64,000 nucleotides of DNA from Streptomyces sp. ISL-10 (GTDB taxonomy: Bacteria > Actinomycetota > Actinomycetes > Streptomycetales > Streptomycetaceae): contig NZ_JAGGOJ010000017.1 in NCBI RefSeq assembly GCF_018614575.1, positions 186,001-250,000 on the forward strand, read 5' to 3'. The notes under the pieces were generated by a model. That model did no database searches and was not told the origin of the DNA. It saw nothing but the letters and a program-made list of their open reading frames with translations. Position numbers and translations under genes: made by a program. This document shows positions 24,988 to 33,595 of this stretch, in pieces. How positions within the stretch are numbered: the stretch's first letter is position 1; the number at the start of each line of letters is the position of its first letter.

Positions 24988-25938
24988 ATGAGCTTTGGGC
25001 AGGGGGGACCTCAGTGGGGTTCCGGCGGACAGAACCAGGACCCGTACAACGAGGGTCGATACGGCCAGGATCCGTACGGGCAGGAACCGTTCGGCAGCGG
25101 CCGGAGCCAGTACGGCGCGGACTCGGGCACCCCTGACTGGGCCGCCCTCGCGGACGCGTCCGCCGCCCGCGCCCGCCGCAGGCGCTGGCTGATGATCGGC
25201 GGCGCAGCTCTCGCCACCGCGGTCATCGCCGGGATCGTCGCGACCGCGATCGTGACGTCGAACAAGGACGGCGGCGACACCGCATCCGACAACGGGGACA
25301 CGCTGCCCACGGCGCCCACCCTGCCGCAGGACACCACCCAGCCCCAGCCGTCCTTCTCCTCGGTGGCTCCCCTGCCCCCGCCGAATCCGAAGGACTTCAT
25401 CTCCGACCGCAAGAAGGACACGGCGCCGCTCAGCGCCGAAGGCCTCTTCCCCGGCAAGAAGCTGACGATGGGTGACGGCGACCGCGTCTACACCAAGGGC
25501 GCCACGTCCCGTACCGGCAACTGCGCCTCCGTCACCAGCGGCGTCCTCGGCTCGGTGCTGGAGAGGCACGGCTGCGAACAGGTCTTCCGCGCCACCTACC
25601 TCAAGGACGGCATCGCGGTCACCGTGGGCGTCGCGACCTTCGAGAACGAGGCAAAGGCCAAGAAGGTCGTCCAGCAGGCAAGGGGCGGCATCGCGCCCCT
25701 GCCCGGCGCCGGGGTCCCCACCTTCTGCAAGGGCGGCCCGGTCTGCCGGAACACGTACAACTCCTACGGCCGCTACGCCTACTTCACCATCACGGGCTAC
25801 ACGAAGGCCAAGTCGGTGACGACGGGCGACACCAACGCGTACCGGTCCGGCGACGACATCGGGGAGTTCACGTTCCGCCAGATCGTGCGCCGCGGCGAGG
25901 CCCAGGCCTCAGCCGCAGCCACCGCACCCGCCCAGTAG
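24988..25938 (+). CDS. Membrane-anchored secreted protein with Gly/Gln/Tyr-rich N-terminus
   Basis: A 316-residue protein not assigned to a family. Residues 1-45 are a cytoplasmic Gly/Gln/Tyr/Pro-rich region with repeats such as RYGQDPYGQEPFG. A single TM helix lies near 66-88 after an RARRRR stop. A Pro/Thr linker runs to about 140, and a globular external domain follows with four Cys (NCASV, HGCEQV, TFCKG, VCRNT) that could form two disulfides. The 3' end overlaps the convergent truA by 30 bp. A low-complexity tail plus TM plus external domain is common in actinobacterial cell-envelope sensors and lipid-II-associated proteins, but the role is unknown. Confidence 0.8.
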   Translation: MSFGQGGPQWGSGGQNQDPYNEGRYGQDPYGQEPFGSGRSQYGADSGTPDWAALADASAARARRRRWLMIGGAALATAVIAGIVATAIVTSNKDGGDTASDNGDTLPTAPTLPQDTTQPQPSFSSVAPLPPPNPKDFISDRKKDTAPLSAEGLFPGKKLTMGDGDRVYTKGATSRTGNCASVTSGVLGSVLERHGCEQVFRATYLKDGIAVTVGVATFENEAKAKKVVQQARGGIAPLPGAGVPTFCKGGPVCRNTYNSYGRYAYFTITGYTKAKSVTTGDTNAYRSGDDIGEFTFRQIVRRGEAQASAAATAPAQ

Positions 25939-26793
25939 CGAACCGGTCGGCAGGGAGCGCCTGTTGCGCGCCTCCCTGTTCCGGGCGGCCAGCAACTCGT
26001 CGGCGGGGTAGCCCACTTCCTCCAGCGTCAGCCCGTGCGGGCGTACGACGTGCACGGCCGAGTCCCGTACGCCCGCCGAGAGCACCTTCGCGGGCCATTC
26101 CACCGGCCGGTGGCCGTCGCCCACGAACAGCAGCGCGCCGACGAGCGAACGCACCATGTTGTGGCAGAAGGCATCGGCCTTCACGGTCGCGGTGACGATC
26201 CCGGACGCGTCCCGCTGCCAGGACAGCTGCTGCAGGGTACGGATGGTCGTCGCCCCGTCGCGCTTCTTGCAGTACGCGGCGAAGTCGTGTTCCCCGAGCA
26301 GCCTCGCGGCCGCGGCGTTCATCGCGTCGACGTCCAAGGGCCAGTCGTGCCACAGGACATGGCCGCGCAGCAGCGGATCGACACCGCCGGGGTTGTCGGT
26401 CACGCGGTACGCGTAGCGGCGCCAGATCGCCGAGAACCGCGCGTTGAACCCCGCCGGCGCCTCGGCCGCGCTCCAGATGCGCACGTCCCGCGACAGCCGG
26501 CCCGCCAGCCGCTTCAGGAGCTTGTCCCGGTGCTCGGCCCACAGCTCCTCGGGCAGGTCCACGTGCGCCACCTGCCCGCGCGCGTGCACCCCGGCGTCCG
26601 TCCGCCCGGCGACCGTCAGCTCATACGTCGTCCGCGACCGCGTCACCGTACGCAGCGCGTCCTCGATCTCGCCCTGCACGGTCCGCTGCCCGCGTGCCTG
26701 CTTGGCCCAGCCGGAGAAGTCCTTGCCGTCGTACGAAAGGTCCAGCCGTACCCGGACGAAACCGGGCTCCACCTCATCGCTCACGCGATCCAT
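25909..26793 (-). CDS. truA: tRNA pseudouridine(38-40) synthase TruA
   Basis: A 294-residue TruA. The catalytic Asp is in AGRTDAGVHARGQVAH (Asp66). Other family segments are LDLSYDGKDFSGWAKQ near the N-terminus and KADAFCHNMVRSLVGALLFVG in the second half. It modifies U38-40 in the anticodon stem of many tRNAs. ATG at 26793; a GTG three codons later is an alternative. It follows rplQ by 75 bp with a strong terminator between them, so readthrough or a separate promoter is needed. The 3' end overlaps the convergent membrane-protein gene. Confidence 0.96.
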   Translation of the reverse strand: MDRVSDEVEPGFVRVRLDLSYDGKDFSGWAKQARGQRTVQGEIEDALRTVTRSRTTYELTVAGRTDAGVHARGQVAHVDLPEELWAEHRDKLLKRLAGRLSRDVRIWSAAEAPAGFNARFSAIWRRYAYRVTDNPGGVDPLLRGHVLWHDWPLDVDAMNAAAARLLGEHDFAAYCKKRDGATTIRTLQQLSWQRDASGIVTATVKADAFCHNMVRSLVGALLFVGDGHRPVEWPAKVLSAGVRDSAVHVVRPHGLTLEEVGYPADELLAARNREARNRRSLPTGSLLGGCGGCG

Positions 26794-26806
26794 CCTTATC
26801 TGCTGA

Positions 26807-26839
26807 ACGGGCCCGCCCCCCAGTGGGGAGCGGGCCCGT
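26807..26839 (-). terminator. Terminator of the rpoA-rplQ operon
   Basis: ACGGGCCCGC (26807-26816) pairs with GCGGGCCCGT (26830-26839). The inner CCCC/GGGG extends the stem to about 14 bp with a CAGT loop and a single bulged A. It lies 29 bp after the rplQ stop. Confidence 0.85.
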
Positions 26840-26867
26840 CCGAAGACCTCTTGCCACGAAGCGCGGC

Positions 26868-27362
26868 TCAGGCCTCCTTGGTCTCCTCGGCCGGAGCCTC
26901 GGCGGCCTCGTCGGCGTCGGTCTTCTCGACCTTGGCCTCCTCGGCTTCCTTGACCGCACGCTTGGCGGCGGCCTCGGCCTCGGCGACGGTCGCCTTCTTG
27001 GCAATCTCACCCTCGACCAGCTCGATCACAGCCATCGGGGCGTTGTCGCCACGACGGTTGCCGATCTTGGTGATACGGGTGTAGCCACCCGGACGCTCGG
27101 CGTAACGCGGAGCGATCTCGGTGAAGAGCGTGTGCACGATGCCCTTGTCCGTGATCGTCTGCAGCACCAGGCGACGGTTGTGGATGTCGCCCTTCTTCGC
27201 CTTGGTGATCAGGCGCTCGGCGACGGGACGCAGGCGGCGGGCCTTGGCCTCGGTCGTGGTGATGCGGCCGTGCTCGAACAGCGACTTCGCCAGGTTCGCG
27301 AGAAGCAGCTTCTCGTGAGCGGCGCTGCCACCGAAACGGGCTCCCTTGGTGGGACGCGGCAT
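26868..27362 (-). CDS. rplQ: 50S ribosomal protein L17
   Basis: A 164-residue L17. The conserved core is MPRPTKGARFGGSAAHEKLLL, HGRITTTEAKARRLRP and RITKIGNRRGDNAPMAVIEL. A 45-residue Ala/Glu/Lys-rich acidic tail follows, longer than in E. coli and typical of actinobacteria. ATG at 27362 gives the standard N-terminus; the open frame reaches nine codons further but without a better start. It is the last gene of the alpha operon, after rpoA. Confidence 0.97.
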   Translation of the reverse strand: MPRPTKGARFGGSAAHEKLLLANLAKSLFEHGRITTTEAKARRLRPVAERLITKAKKGDIHNRRLVLQTITDKGIVHTLFTEIAPRYAERPGGYTRITKIGNRRGDNAPMAVIELVEGEIAKKATVAEAEAAAKRAVKEAEEAKVEKTDADEAAEAPAEETKEA

Positions 27363-27469
27363 GGGGTTTCTCCTTGTGATCTGCACCGGCCGTGTCAGGT
27401 ACCGGTGTCAGTTCCCTCCAGGCGGTCGCCGGAGGGTGTGCGGGGAGCCGGGGCTCCCCGCAAGCCTTC

Positions 27470-28492
27470 TCAGTACTGCTCGGTCTCGACGAACCCGGCG
27501 TCCGCGTCGTCGTCGGCGCCGAAGGCGTCGGCGGCGGCGGTCGGGTCGAATCCGGGCGGGCTGTCCTTCAGGGCCAGGCCCATGCCGGCCAGCTTCGCCT
27601 TGACCTCGTCGATCGACTTCGCACCGAAGTTGCGGATGTCGAGCAGGTCGGCCTCGGAGCGCGCCACGAGCTCACCCACGGAGTGGATGCCCTCACGCTT
27701 GAGGCAGTTGTACGAACGAACGGTGAGCTCGAGCTCCTCGATCGGCAGCGCCAGGTCGGCGGCGAGGGCGGCGTCCGTGGGGGACGGGCCCATGTCGATG
27801 CCCTCGGCGTCGATGTTGAGCTCGCGGGCCAGACCGAACAGCTCGACCAGGGTCTTGCCGGCGGACGCCATGGCGTCACGCGGGCGCATGGCCTGCTTGG
27901 TCTCGACGTCGACGATCAGCTTGTCGAAGTCGGTGCGCTGCTCGACTCGGGTCGCCTCGACCTTGTAGGTGACCTTGAGCACCGGCGAGTAGATGGAGTC
28001 GACCGGAATACGGCCGATCTCCTGGCCCACCTGCTTGTTCTGCACGGCGGAGACGTAGCCGCGACCGCGCTCGACGGTCAGCTCCATCTCCAGCTTGCCC
28101 TTGCCGTTCAGCGTGGCGAGCACCAGGTCGGGGTTGTGCACCTCGACACCGGCCGGCGGGGCGATGTCGGCAGCGGTGACCAGGCCGGGACCCTGCTTGC
28201 GCAGGTACATCACGACCGGCTCGTCGTGCTCCGAGGAGACGACCAGCTGCTTGATGTTCAGGATGAGGTCGGTGACGTCCTCCTTGACGCCCGGCACGGT
28301 GGTGAACTCGTGCAGGACACCGTCGATGCGGATGGACGTGACAGCCGCACCCGGGATCGAGGAAAGGAGCGTGCGACGGAGGCTGTTGCCGAGCGTGTAG
28401 CCGAAGCCCGGCTCCAGCGGCTCGATGACGAACCGCGAGCGGTACTCGTCGACAACCTCTTCGGTCAGCGAGGGGCGCTGAGCGATCAGCAT
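27470..28492 (-). CDS. rpoA: DNA-directed RNA polymerase alpha subunit
   Basis: A 340-residue alpha subunit. The N-terminal assembly domain (LEPGFGYTLGNSLRRTLLSSIPG, TLNGKGKLEMELTVE) and the C-terminal DNA-binding domain (LTVRSYNCLKREGIHSVGEL, then LLDIRNFGAKSIDEVKAKL) are both intact. The tail is acidic. It lies between rpsK and rplQ as usual in actinobacteria, with rpsD not present here. A strong hairpin in the rpsK-rpoA spacer may reduce readthrough from rpsK. Confidence 0.98.
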   Translation of the reverse strand: MLIAQRPSLTEEVVDEYRSRFVIEPLEPGFGYTLGNSLRRTLLSSIPGAAVTSIRIDGVLHEFTTVPGVKEDVTDLILNIKQLVVSSEHDEPVVMYLRKQGPGLVTAADIAPPAGVEVHNPDLVLATLNGKGKLEMELTVERGRGYVSAVQNKQVGQEIGRIPVDSIYSPVLKVTYKVEATRVEQRTDFDKLIVDVETKQAMRPRDAMASAGKTLVELFGLARELNIDAEGIDMGPSPTDAALAADLALPIEELELTVRSYNCLKREGIHSVGELVARSEADLLDIRNFGAKSIDEVKAKLAGMGLALKDSPPGFDPTAAADAFGADDDADAGFVETEQY

Positions 28493-28576
28493 GGTGGTGT
28501 TCCTTCAGTCGTGGACGCCCGCTATTTGACGTCCTCTGCCACCGGGCGGAGCCCGATGCTGTTACAGCAAGGGTAC

Positions 28577-28608
28577 GGGCGATACGACCCGAAGGGGTCG
28601 TACCGCCC
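28577..28608 (-). terminator. Intercistronic hairpin between rpsK and rpoA
   Basis: A 14-bp stem (28577-28590 with 28595-28608, one G-T wobble) closes a 4-nt loop. It lies in the 138-bp rpsK-rpoA spacer. It may be an attenuator or an RNA processing/stability signal; a full stop to transcription would need a separate rpoA promoter, for which TTGACC at 28612-28617 is a weak candidate. Confidence 0.6.
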
Positions 28609-28630
28609 GGACACTCAGGTCAAGCGAACG

Positions 28631-29035
28631 TCAGACGCGACGACGCTTGGGGGGACGGCAGCCGTTGTGCGGCGTGGGGGTGACGTCCTGGATCGAGCCG
28701 ACCTCGAGGCCGGTGGCCTGGAGGGAACGGATCGCGGTCTCGCGGCCGGAGCCGGGACCCTTGACGAAGACGTCGACCTTGCGCATGCCGTGCTCCTGCG
28801 CGCGGCGGGCGGCCGACTCGGCGGCCATCTGCGCGGCGAAGGGGGTGGACTTGCGCGAGCCCTTGAAGCCGACGTGGCCCGCGGAGGCCCACGAGATCAC
28901 GTTGCCGGTCGGGTCCGTGATGGACACGATCGTGTTGTTGAACGTGCTCTTGATGTGCGCGTGGCCGTGAGCGACGTTCTTCTTTTCCTTGCGGCGCACC
29001 TTCTTGGCAGCGCCCTGACGTCCCTTGGGGGGCAT
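28631..29035 (-). CDS. rpsK: 30S ribosomal protein S11
   Basis: A 134-residue S11 of the small-subunit platform. The central AHIKSTFNNTIVSITDPTGN and the C-terminal SIQDVTPTPHNGCRPPKRRRV are diagnostic. The N-terminus MPPKGRQGAAKKVRRKEKKN is basic as usual. Located between rpsM and rpoA. Confidence 0.97.
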   Translation of the reverse strand: MPPKGRQGAAKKVRRKEKKNVAHGHAHIKSTFNNTIVSITDPTGNVISWASAGHVGFKGSRKSTPFAAQMAAESAARRAQEHGMRKVDVFVKGPGSGRETAIRSLQATGLEVGSIQDVTPTPHNGCRPPKRRRV

Positions 29036-29134
29036 GTCTTATCTCCTACGGGAGGTGGTCGGTCCTACAGCGAAGACCGTGGGAACGCGGGGGTCCGGGG
29101 GTCGCCCCCCGGATTCCGCAGTGTCCGCTGCGGA

Positions 29135-29515
29135 CTACTTCTTGCCCGGCTTCTTCTTGCCGGCGATTGCGCGACGCGGGCCCTTGCGGGTACGGGCGTT
29201 CGTGCTGGTGCGCTGACCGTGGACCGGCAGACCGCGACGGTGGCGCAGACCCTGGTAGCAGCCGATCTCGACCTTGCGGCGGATGTCGGCCTGGATCTCG
29301 CGACGGAGGTCACCCTCGGTCTTGAGGTTGACGTCCACGTACTCGCGGATCTTGACCAGGTCCTCTTCGGCCAGGTCACGAACGCGGGTGTTCGGGTTCA
29401 CACCGGTCGCGGCGAGAGTCGCCTTCGACTGGGTGCGGCCGATACCGAAGACGTAGGTGAGTGCGACCTCCACACGCTTGTCGCGCGGGATGTCAACACC
29501 GGAAACGCGTGCCAT
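29135..29515 (-). CDS. rpsM: 30S ribosomal protein S13
   Basis: A 126-residue S13 of the small-subunit head, which contacts the P-site tRNA and the large subunit. MARVSGVDIPRDKRVEVALTY and the helix-hairpin-helix GIGRTQSKATLAATGVNPNTR are typical. The C-terminus GQRTSTNARTRKGPRRAIAG is very basic. It follows rpmJ after a 190-bp spacer holding a small hairpin (ACCTCTC/GAGAGGT). Confidence 0.97.
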   Translation of the reverse strand: MARVSGVDIPRDKRVEVALTYVFGIGRTQSKATLAATGVNPNTRVRDLAEEDLVKIREYVDVNLKTEGDLRREIQADIRRKVEIGCYQGLRHRRGLPVHGQRTSTNARTRKGPRRAIAGKKKPGKK

Positions 29516-29707
29516 TCAATGGCTCCTGTGTGTTCGGGGGTCTTCCGCAGTACCGCTCCCGACCGCCGACCTCTCGGATCGAGAGGTGGTACGTCCGGGT
29601 CCCCGGCCCCCGCCGGAGGTGTCGTCAGCCAGGTGGCTTGGACGGGCACTGCGTATGTACGAATTCTTACGTCGCGCGAAGAACTGCGAGGTGCAGGTCG
29701 GCGTGCG

Positions 29708-29821
29708 TCAGCCCTGGCGCTGCTTGTGGCGCAGGTTGTCGCAGATGACCATGACCCGGCCGTGACGGCGGATCACCTTGCACTTGTCGCAGATCTTCTT
29801 GACGCTCGGCTTGACCTTCAT
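29708..29821 (-). CDS. rpmJ: 50S ribosomal protein L36
   Basis: A 37-residue L36 (MKVKPSVKKICDKCKVIRRH...). The zinc ligands C-x2-C, Cys and His are all present (CDKC, VICDNLRH), so this is the zinc-binding C+ form. ATG at 29821 gives the standard N-terminus. It lies between infA and rpsM. Confidence 0.97.
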   Translation of the reverse strand: MKVKPSVKKICDKCKVIRRHGRVMVICDNLRHKQRQG

Positions 29822-29879
29822 GGGATGTGAGGTTCTCCGGGTCAGTGCCGACACCCCGCGGAAGGGGGTGCGACAAGAT

Positions 29880-30101
29880 CTACTTGTAGCGGTAGACGAT
29901 CCGCCCACGCGTCAGGTCGTACGGAGAGAGCTCCACCACGACCCGGTCGTCCGGAAGGATACGGATGTAGTGCATCCGCATCTTGCCGGAGATGTGCGCG
30001 AGGACCTTGTGACCGTTCTGGAGCTCCACCTTGAACATGGCGTTCGGGAGGGACTCGATCACGGTGCCCTCGATTTCGATGGCACCTTGCTTCTTGGCCA
30101 C
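29880..30101 (-). CDS. infA: Translation initiation factor IF-1
   Basis: A 73-residue IF-1 with a single S1-like OB fold (IEIEGTVIESLPNAMFKVELQ, HISGKMRMHYIRI, LTRGRIVYRYK). It blocks the ribosomal A site during initiation. GTG at 30101 begins MAKKQG, the usual N-terminus. First gene after map; the 240-bp map-infA spacer suggests a separate promoter. Confidence 0.97.
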   Translation of the reverse strand: MAKKQGAIEIEGTVIESLPNAMFKVELQNGHKVLAHISGKMRMHYIRILPDDRVVVELSPYDLTRGRIVYRYK

Positions 30102-30181
30102 GCTTCGCCCTTCGAATCGGCTACCTTGATCGACTCTCCTCCCCGGGTGCGGACACACGGGTACACGAGAGCCGACGCATC

Positions 30182-30187
30182 AGTCTA
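30182..30187 (-). promoter_or_regulatory. Possible -10 of an infA-rpmJ-rpsM promoter
   Basis: Minus-strand TAGACT fits TANNNT, about 80 nt before the infA start. The -35 is poor, so this is weak. The spacer 30102-30344 otherwise holds a 21-bp duplication at the map end. Confidence 0.3.
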
Positions 30188-30321
30188 CGTCAGGGCCTTC
30201 GAAAAGACGAATCCGGCAAGTCTGCCCACCGTAGAAGATCATTAAGCTCTGCTCAGGAGCGGGGCACGGCCGGCCGGCCTCGGCGGCTCCGCAGAACCTC
30301 ACGCCGAGGGAGGGATCCGGC

Positions 30322-30361
30322 CGTCAGGCCAGGGGGTCCGCTCGTCAGGCCAGGGGGTCCG
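30322..30361. repeat. 21-bp-period duplication spanning the map stop codon
   Basis: A 19-bp sequence is repeated at 30322-30340 and 30343-30361 (period 21 bp). In gene orientation it reads GACCCCCTGGCCTGACG, so the last codons and the TGA stop of map (DPLA, stop) are duplicated in the same frame just downstream. Confidence 0.95.
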
Positions 30362-31181
30362 GCGCCGCCGTGATGCCCAGTTCGGCCAGCTTCGCCTTGC
30401 CGCCGTCGGGGGCGGTCAGCACCAGCGGGCCCTCCTCGGTGAGCGCCACGGAGTGCTCCCAGTGCGAGGACCAGGTGCCGTCGGTCGTGACGACCGTCCA
30501 GTCGTCCTCGAGCACATCGGTCAGCGGCGTGCCGAGGGACACCATCGGCTCGATCGCCAGGCAGAAGCCGGGCACCAGCTTGGGGCCGCGGCCGCGCTTG
30601 CGGGAGACGTAGTTCAGCAGATGCGGGTCCATGTGCATCTCGGTGCCGATGCCGTGGCCGCCGTACTCCTCGATGATCCCGTACTTGCCGGTCGCGGGGC
30701 GGGGCTGACGGCGGATGTACGTCTCGATGGCACGGGAGATGTCGACGAGGCGGTTGCCGTTCTTCATGGCGGCGATGCCGGCCCACATCGACTCCTCGGT
30801 CACCCGGGACAGCTCGATGAGCTCCGGAGCGTGACCGCTGCCCACGAACGCCGTGTACGCGGCGTCGCCGTGCCAGCCGTCGATGATGGCGCCGCAGTCG
30901 ATGGAGATGATGTCGCCGTCCTTCAGGACGGTCTTGTCGTCGGGGATGCCGTGGACGACGACCTCGTTCACCGAGGTGCAGATGGTCGCGGGGAAGCCGC
31001 CGTATCCGAGGAAGTTCGACTTGGCGCCGTGGTCGGCGATCACCTTGCGCGCGACCTCGTCCAGGTCCCGTGTCGTGGCGCCCGGCACCGCGGCCTCGCG
31101 GGTCGCCGCATGGATGGCGGCGACGACCAGGCCCGCCTCACGCATCTTCGCGATCTGCTCGGGGGTCTTGATCTGCACCAT
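30345..31181 (-). CDS. map: Methionine aminopeptidase, type I
   Basis: A 278-residue MetAP that removes the initiator Met from nascent proteins. Metal ligands are visible in GDIISIDCGAIIDGWHGDAAYT (two Asp), GYGGHGIGTEMH-like EEYGGHGIGTEMHMDP (His), IEPMVS (Glu) and the final WSSHWEHSVALTEEGPLVLT (Glu). Length is normal. It lies downstream of adk in the secY-adk-map run, the classic order. The last four codons and the stop are duplicated downstream. Confidence 0.97.
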   Translation of the reverse strand: MVQIKTPEQIAKMREAGLVVAAIHAATREAAVPGATTRDLDEVARKVIADHGAKSNFLGYGGFPATICTSVNEVVVHGIPDDKTVLKDGDIISIDCGAIIDGWHGDAAYTAFVGSGHAPELIELSRVTEESMWAGIAAMKNGNRLVDISRAIETYIRRQPRPATGKYGIIEEYGGHGIGTEMHMDPHLLNYVSRKRGRGPKLVPGFCLAIEPMVSLGTPLTDVLEDDWTVVTTDGTWSSHWEHSVALTEEGPLVLTAPDGGKAKLAELGITAAPDPLA

Positions 31182-31278
31182 TGCGGCGGGCGCCTTTCTC
31201 GGCGGGAATCAGGGGGCTCATCAACAATACGGCCGCGGCGTCCGTCGGACACCGCGGCCGTACACAAGACTGTCCGGA

Positions 31279-31944
31279 TCAGGCCTGGGCGGCCTTGTCC
31301 TGCTGCAGCGCCTCCATCGCCCGGGCGGTGACGTCGCTCACCTTGCCCAGCGCGGAGATGGTGACCACCAGGCCCTGGGCCTTGTAGTAGTCGATGATCG
31401 GCTCGGTCTGAGTGTGGTAGACCTCGAGCCGCTTGCGCACGGTGTCCTCGGAGTCGTCGTCGCGCTGGTACAGCTCGCCGCCGCACTCGTCGCAGACGCC
31501 CTCGGCCTTCGGCGAGGTGTAGGTGACGTGGAAGACGTGCGCGCTGTTGTTGCGGCACACACGGCGCCCGGCGATCCGCTTGACGACCTCGTCCTCGGGG
31601 ACCTCGAGGTCGAGGACGGCGTCGAGCCCGGCGCCCTCGCCCCGGAGCATCTCGTCCAGCGCCTCGGCCTGACCCACGTTGCGCGGGAAGCCGTCCAGCA
31701 GGAAGCCGTTCGCGGCGTCGGGCTGGGACATGCGGTCCTTGGCCATCCCGATGGTCACCTCGTCCGGGACCAGGTTGCCGGCGTCCATGTACGCCTTGGC
31801 CTGCTTGCCCAGCTCCGTGCCCTGGGAGATGTTGGCGCGGAAGAGGTCGCCCGTGGAGATGTGCGGGATCGACAGGTTCTTGGCAAGGTACGCGGCCTGC
31901 GTTCCCTTCCCGGCACCGGGCGGTCCGACAAGGACGATTCGCAT
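31279..31944 (-). CDS. adk: Adenylate kinase
   Basis: A 221-residue long-form adenylate kinase. The P-loop is GPPGAGKGTQAAYLA (8-22), the NMP-binding part HISTGDLFRANI, and the lid runs from VCRNNSAHVFHVTY to GVCDECGGELYQRDDD. The lid keeps CDEC but the first half has CRNNSAH instead of a C-x2-C pair, so zinc binding, if any, would use mixed Cys/His ligands. ATG at 31944 overlaps the secY stop by one base (TGATG), so translation is coupled. Confidence 0.96.
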   Translation of the reverse strand: MRIVLVGPPGAGKGTQAAYLAKNLSIPHISTGDLFRANISQGTELGKQAKAYMDAGNLVPDEVTIGMAKDRMSQPDAANGFLLDGFPRNVGQAEALDEMLRGEGAGLDAVLDLEVPEDEVVKRIAGRRVCRNNSAHVFHVTYTSPKAEGVCDECGGELYQRDDDSEDTVRKRLEVYHTQTEPIIDYYKAQGLVVTISALGKVSDVTARAMEALQQDKAAQA

Positions 31945-33260
31945 CAGCGGAGGAACCCTTCGTAATTGCGCTGCTGGAGCTGGCTCTCGATCTGCTTCAC
32001 GGTCTCCAGACCCACACCCACGATGATGAGGATGCTCGTCCCGCCGAACGGGAAGTTCTGGTTCGCGCCGAAGCCTGCCAACGCCATCGTCGGGACAAGA
32101 GCGATCAGACCCAGGTACAGCGAGCCCGGCCAAGTGATCCTGTTGAGCACGTAGCTCAGGTACTCGGCAGTAGGACGACCAGCCCGGATACCCGGGATGA
32201 AGCCACCATACTTCTTCATATTGTCAGCGACTTCGTCGGAGTTGAACGAGATCGCCACATAGAAGAAGGCGAAGAACACGATCAACAGGAAGTACGTGGC
32301 AACGTAGAACGGTTTGCCGTCGACGAAGTGCTGTTGGATCCAGGATCCCCAGGCAGAGCTGCCCCCGCCTGCACTGAATTGGACCACGAGCGTCGGGATG
32401 TAGAGCAGCGAGGAGGCGAAGATCACAGGGATGACGCCGGCCTGATTGACCTTCAGCGGGATGTAGGTCGAGGTACCGCCATAGGACCTGCGGCCGATCA
32501 TCCGCTTCGCATACTGGACCGGAATTCGACGCTGCGCCTGCTCCACGAAGACCACCAGGCCGACCATCACGAAGCCGACCAGCATGACCACGGCGAACTC
32601 GATCCAGCCATCGGCGAGCTTGCCCTGCTGCTTGATGGCCCACAGGGCTCCGGGGAAGCCGGCGGCGATCGAGATGAACATCAGGATGGACATGCCGTTG
32701 CCGATACCGCGGTCGGTGATGAGCTCACCCAGCCACATGACCGCCGCAGTGCCCGCGGTCATGGTGATCACCATGGTGACGATAACGAAGATCGACTTGT
32801 CCGGAACGATTGCGTCGGCCGAGGCGCAGCCCTGGAACAGCGCGCCGCTGCGCGCGGTGGCAACCAGACCGGTGCCCTGGAGCACCGCGAGAGCGACCGT
32901 GAGATACCGCGTGTACTGAGTGATCTTCGCCGTGCCGGACTGCCCCTCCTTCTTGAGGGCCTCCAGCCGAGGGATGACCACCGTCAGCAGCTGCAGGATG
33001 ATGCTCGCTGTGATGTACGGCATGATGCCGAGCGCAAACACCGTGATCTGCAGCAGCGCACCGCCGCTGAACAGGTTGGCCAGGCCGAGGAGGTTGTTGC
33101 TCTTCGCGGTCTGATCAACACAAATCTGCACGCTCTGGTAGTCGACACCGGGAATCGGGACGTGAGCCCCAAGCCGGTACAACACGATCATGGCGAGGGT
33201 GAAGAGCAATTTCTTGCGCAGGTCGGGCGTCTTGAACGCCCGGGCGAACGCGGTGAGCAC
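31944..33260 (-). CDS. secY: Preprotein translocase subunit SecY
   Basis: A 438-residue SecY with ten TM segments. Typical segments are LRKKLLFTLAMIVLYRLGAH at TM1, the plug region QICVDQTAKSNNLLGLANLFSGG, QRRIPVQYAKRMIGRR, and NMKKYGGFIPGIRAGRPTAEYL near the C-terminal end. It forms the core of the SecYEG channel. GTG at 33260 has AGGAGGCACC upstream. Unlike in many bacteria it is cut off from rplO by terminators and about 1.5 kb, so it needs its own promoter; TAAGAAT at 33335-33341 is a candidate -10. Confidence 0.98.
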   Translation of the reverse strand: MLTAFARAFKTPDLRKKLLFTLAMIVLYRLGAHVPIPGVDYQSVQICVDQTAKSNNLLGLANLFSGGALLQITVFALGIMPYITASIILQLLTVVIPRLEALKKEGQSGTAKITQYTRYLTVALAVLQGTGLVATARSGALFQGCASADAIVPDKSIFVIVTMVITMTAGTAAVMWLGELITDRGIGNGMSILMFISIAAGFPGALWAIKQQGKLADGWIEFAVVMLVGFVMVGLVVFVEQAQRRIPVQYAKRMIGRRSYGGTSTYIPLKVNQAGVIPVIFASSLLYIPTLVVQFSAGGGSSAWGSWIQQHFVDGKPFYVATYFLLIVFFAFFYVAISFNSDEVADNMKKYGGFIPGIRAGRPTAEYLSYVLNRITWPGSLYLGLIALVPTMALAGFGANQNFPFGGTSILIIVGVGLETVKQIESQLQQRNYEGFLR

Positions 33261-33595
33261 GGTGCCTCCTGCGACCCCCGCGTTGCGCGCGAGAGGTAAC
33301 GGTCGGAAAGAATCAGGGTTACTTGCAACAGGGCATTCTTACGATGGGCACAGACCACCGACAGATGAGCACGGCCACCTTACCCGGGTAGTAGGCAAGC
33401 GTGAAACTTCCGGGCGATACCCCCCGTCGGCCTGCCGCACTCGGCCCGCCCCATTGTCCCGGAGCGTACGACTTTCGCCGGGTGCCTGCCCCGACGAAGC
33501 GACCCATGACGGCAGTGGATCTTCCGAAGTCCGGACCGGCGGGTTCCCGGCGAGCTGGGGACCGCTCCGGAGCGGATCCGCAAGGGGAAACAACC

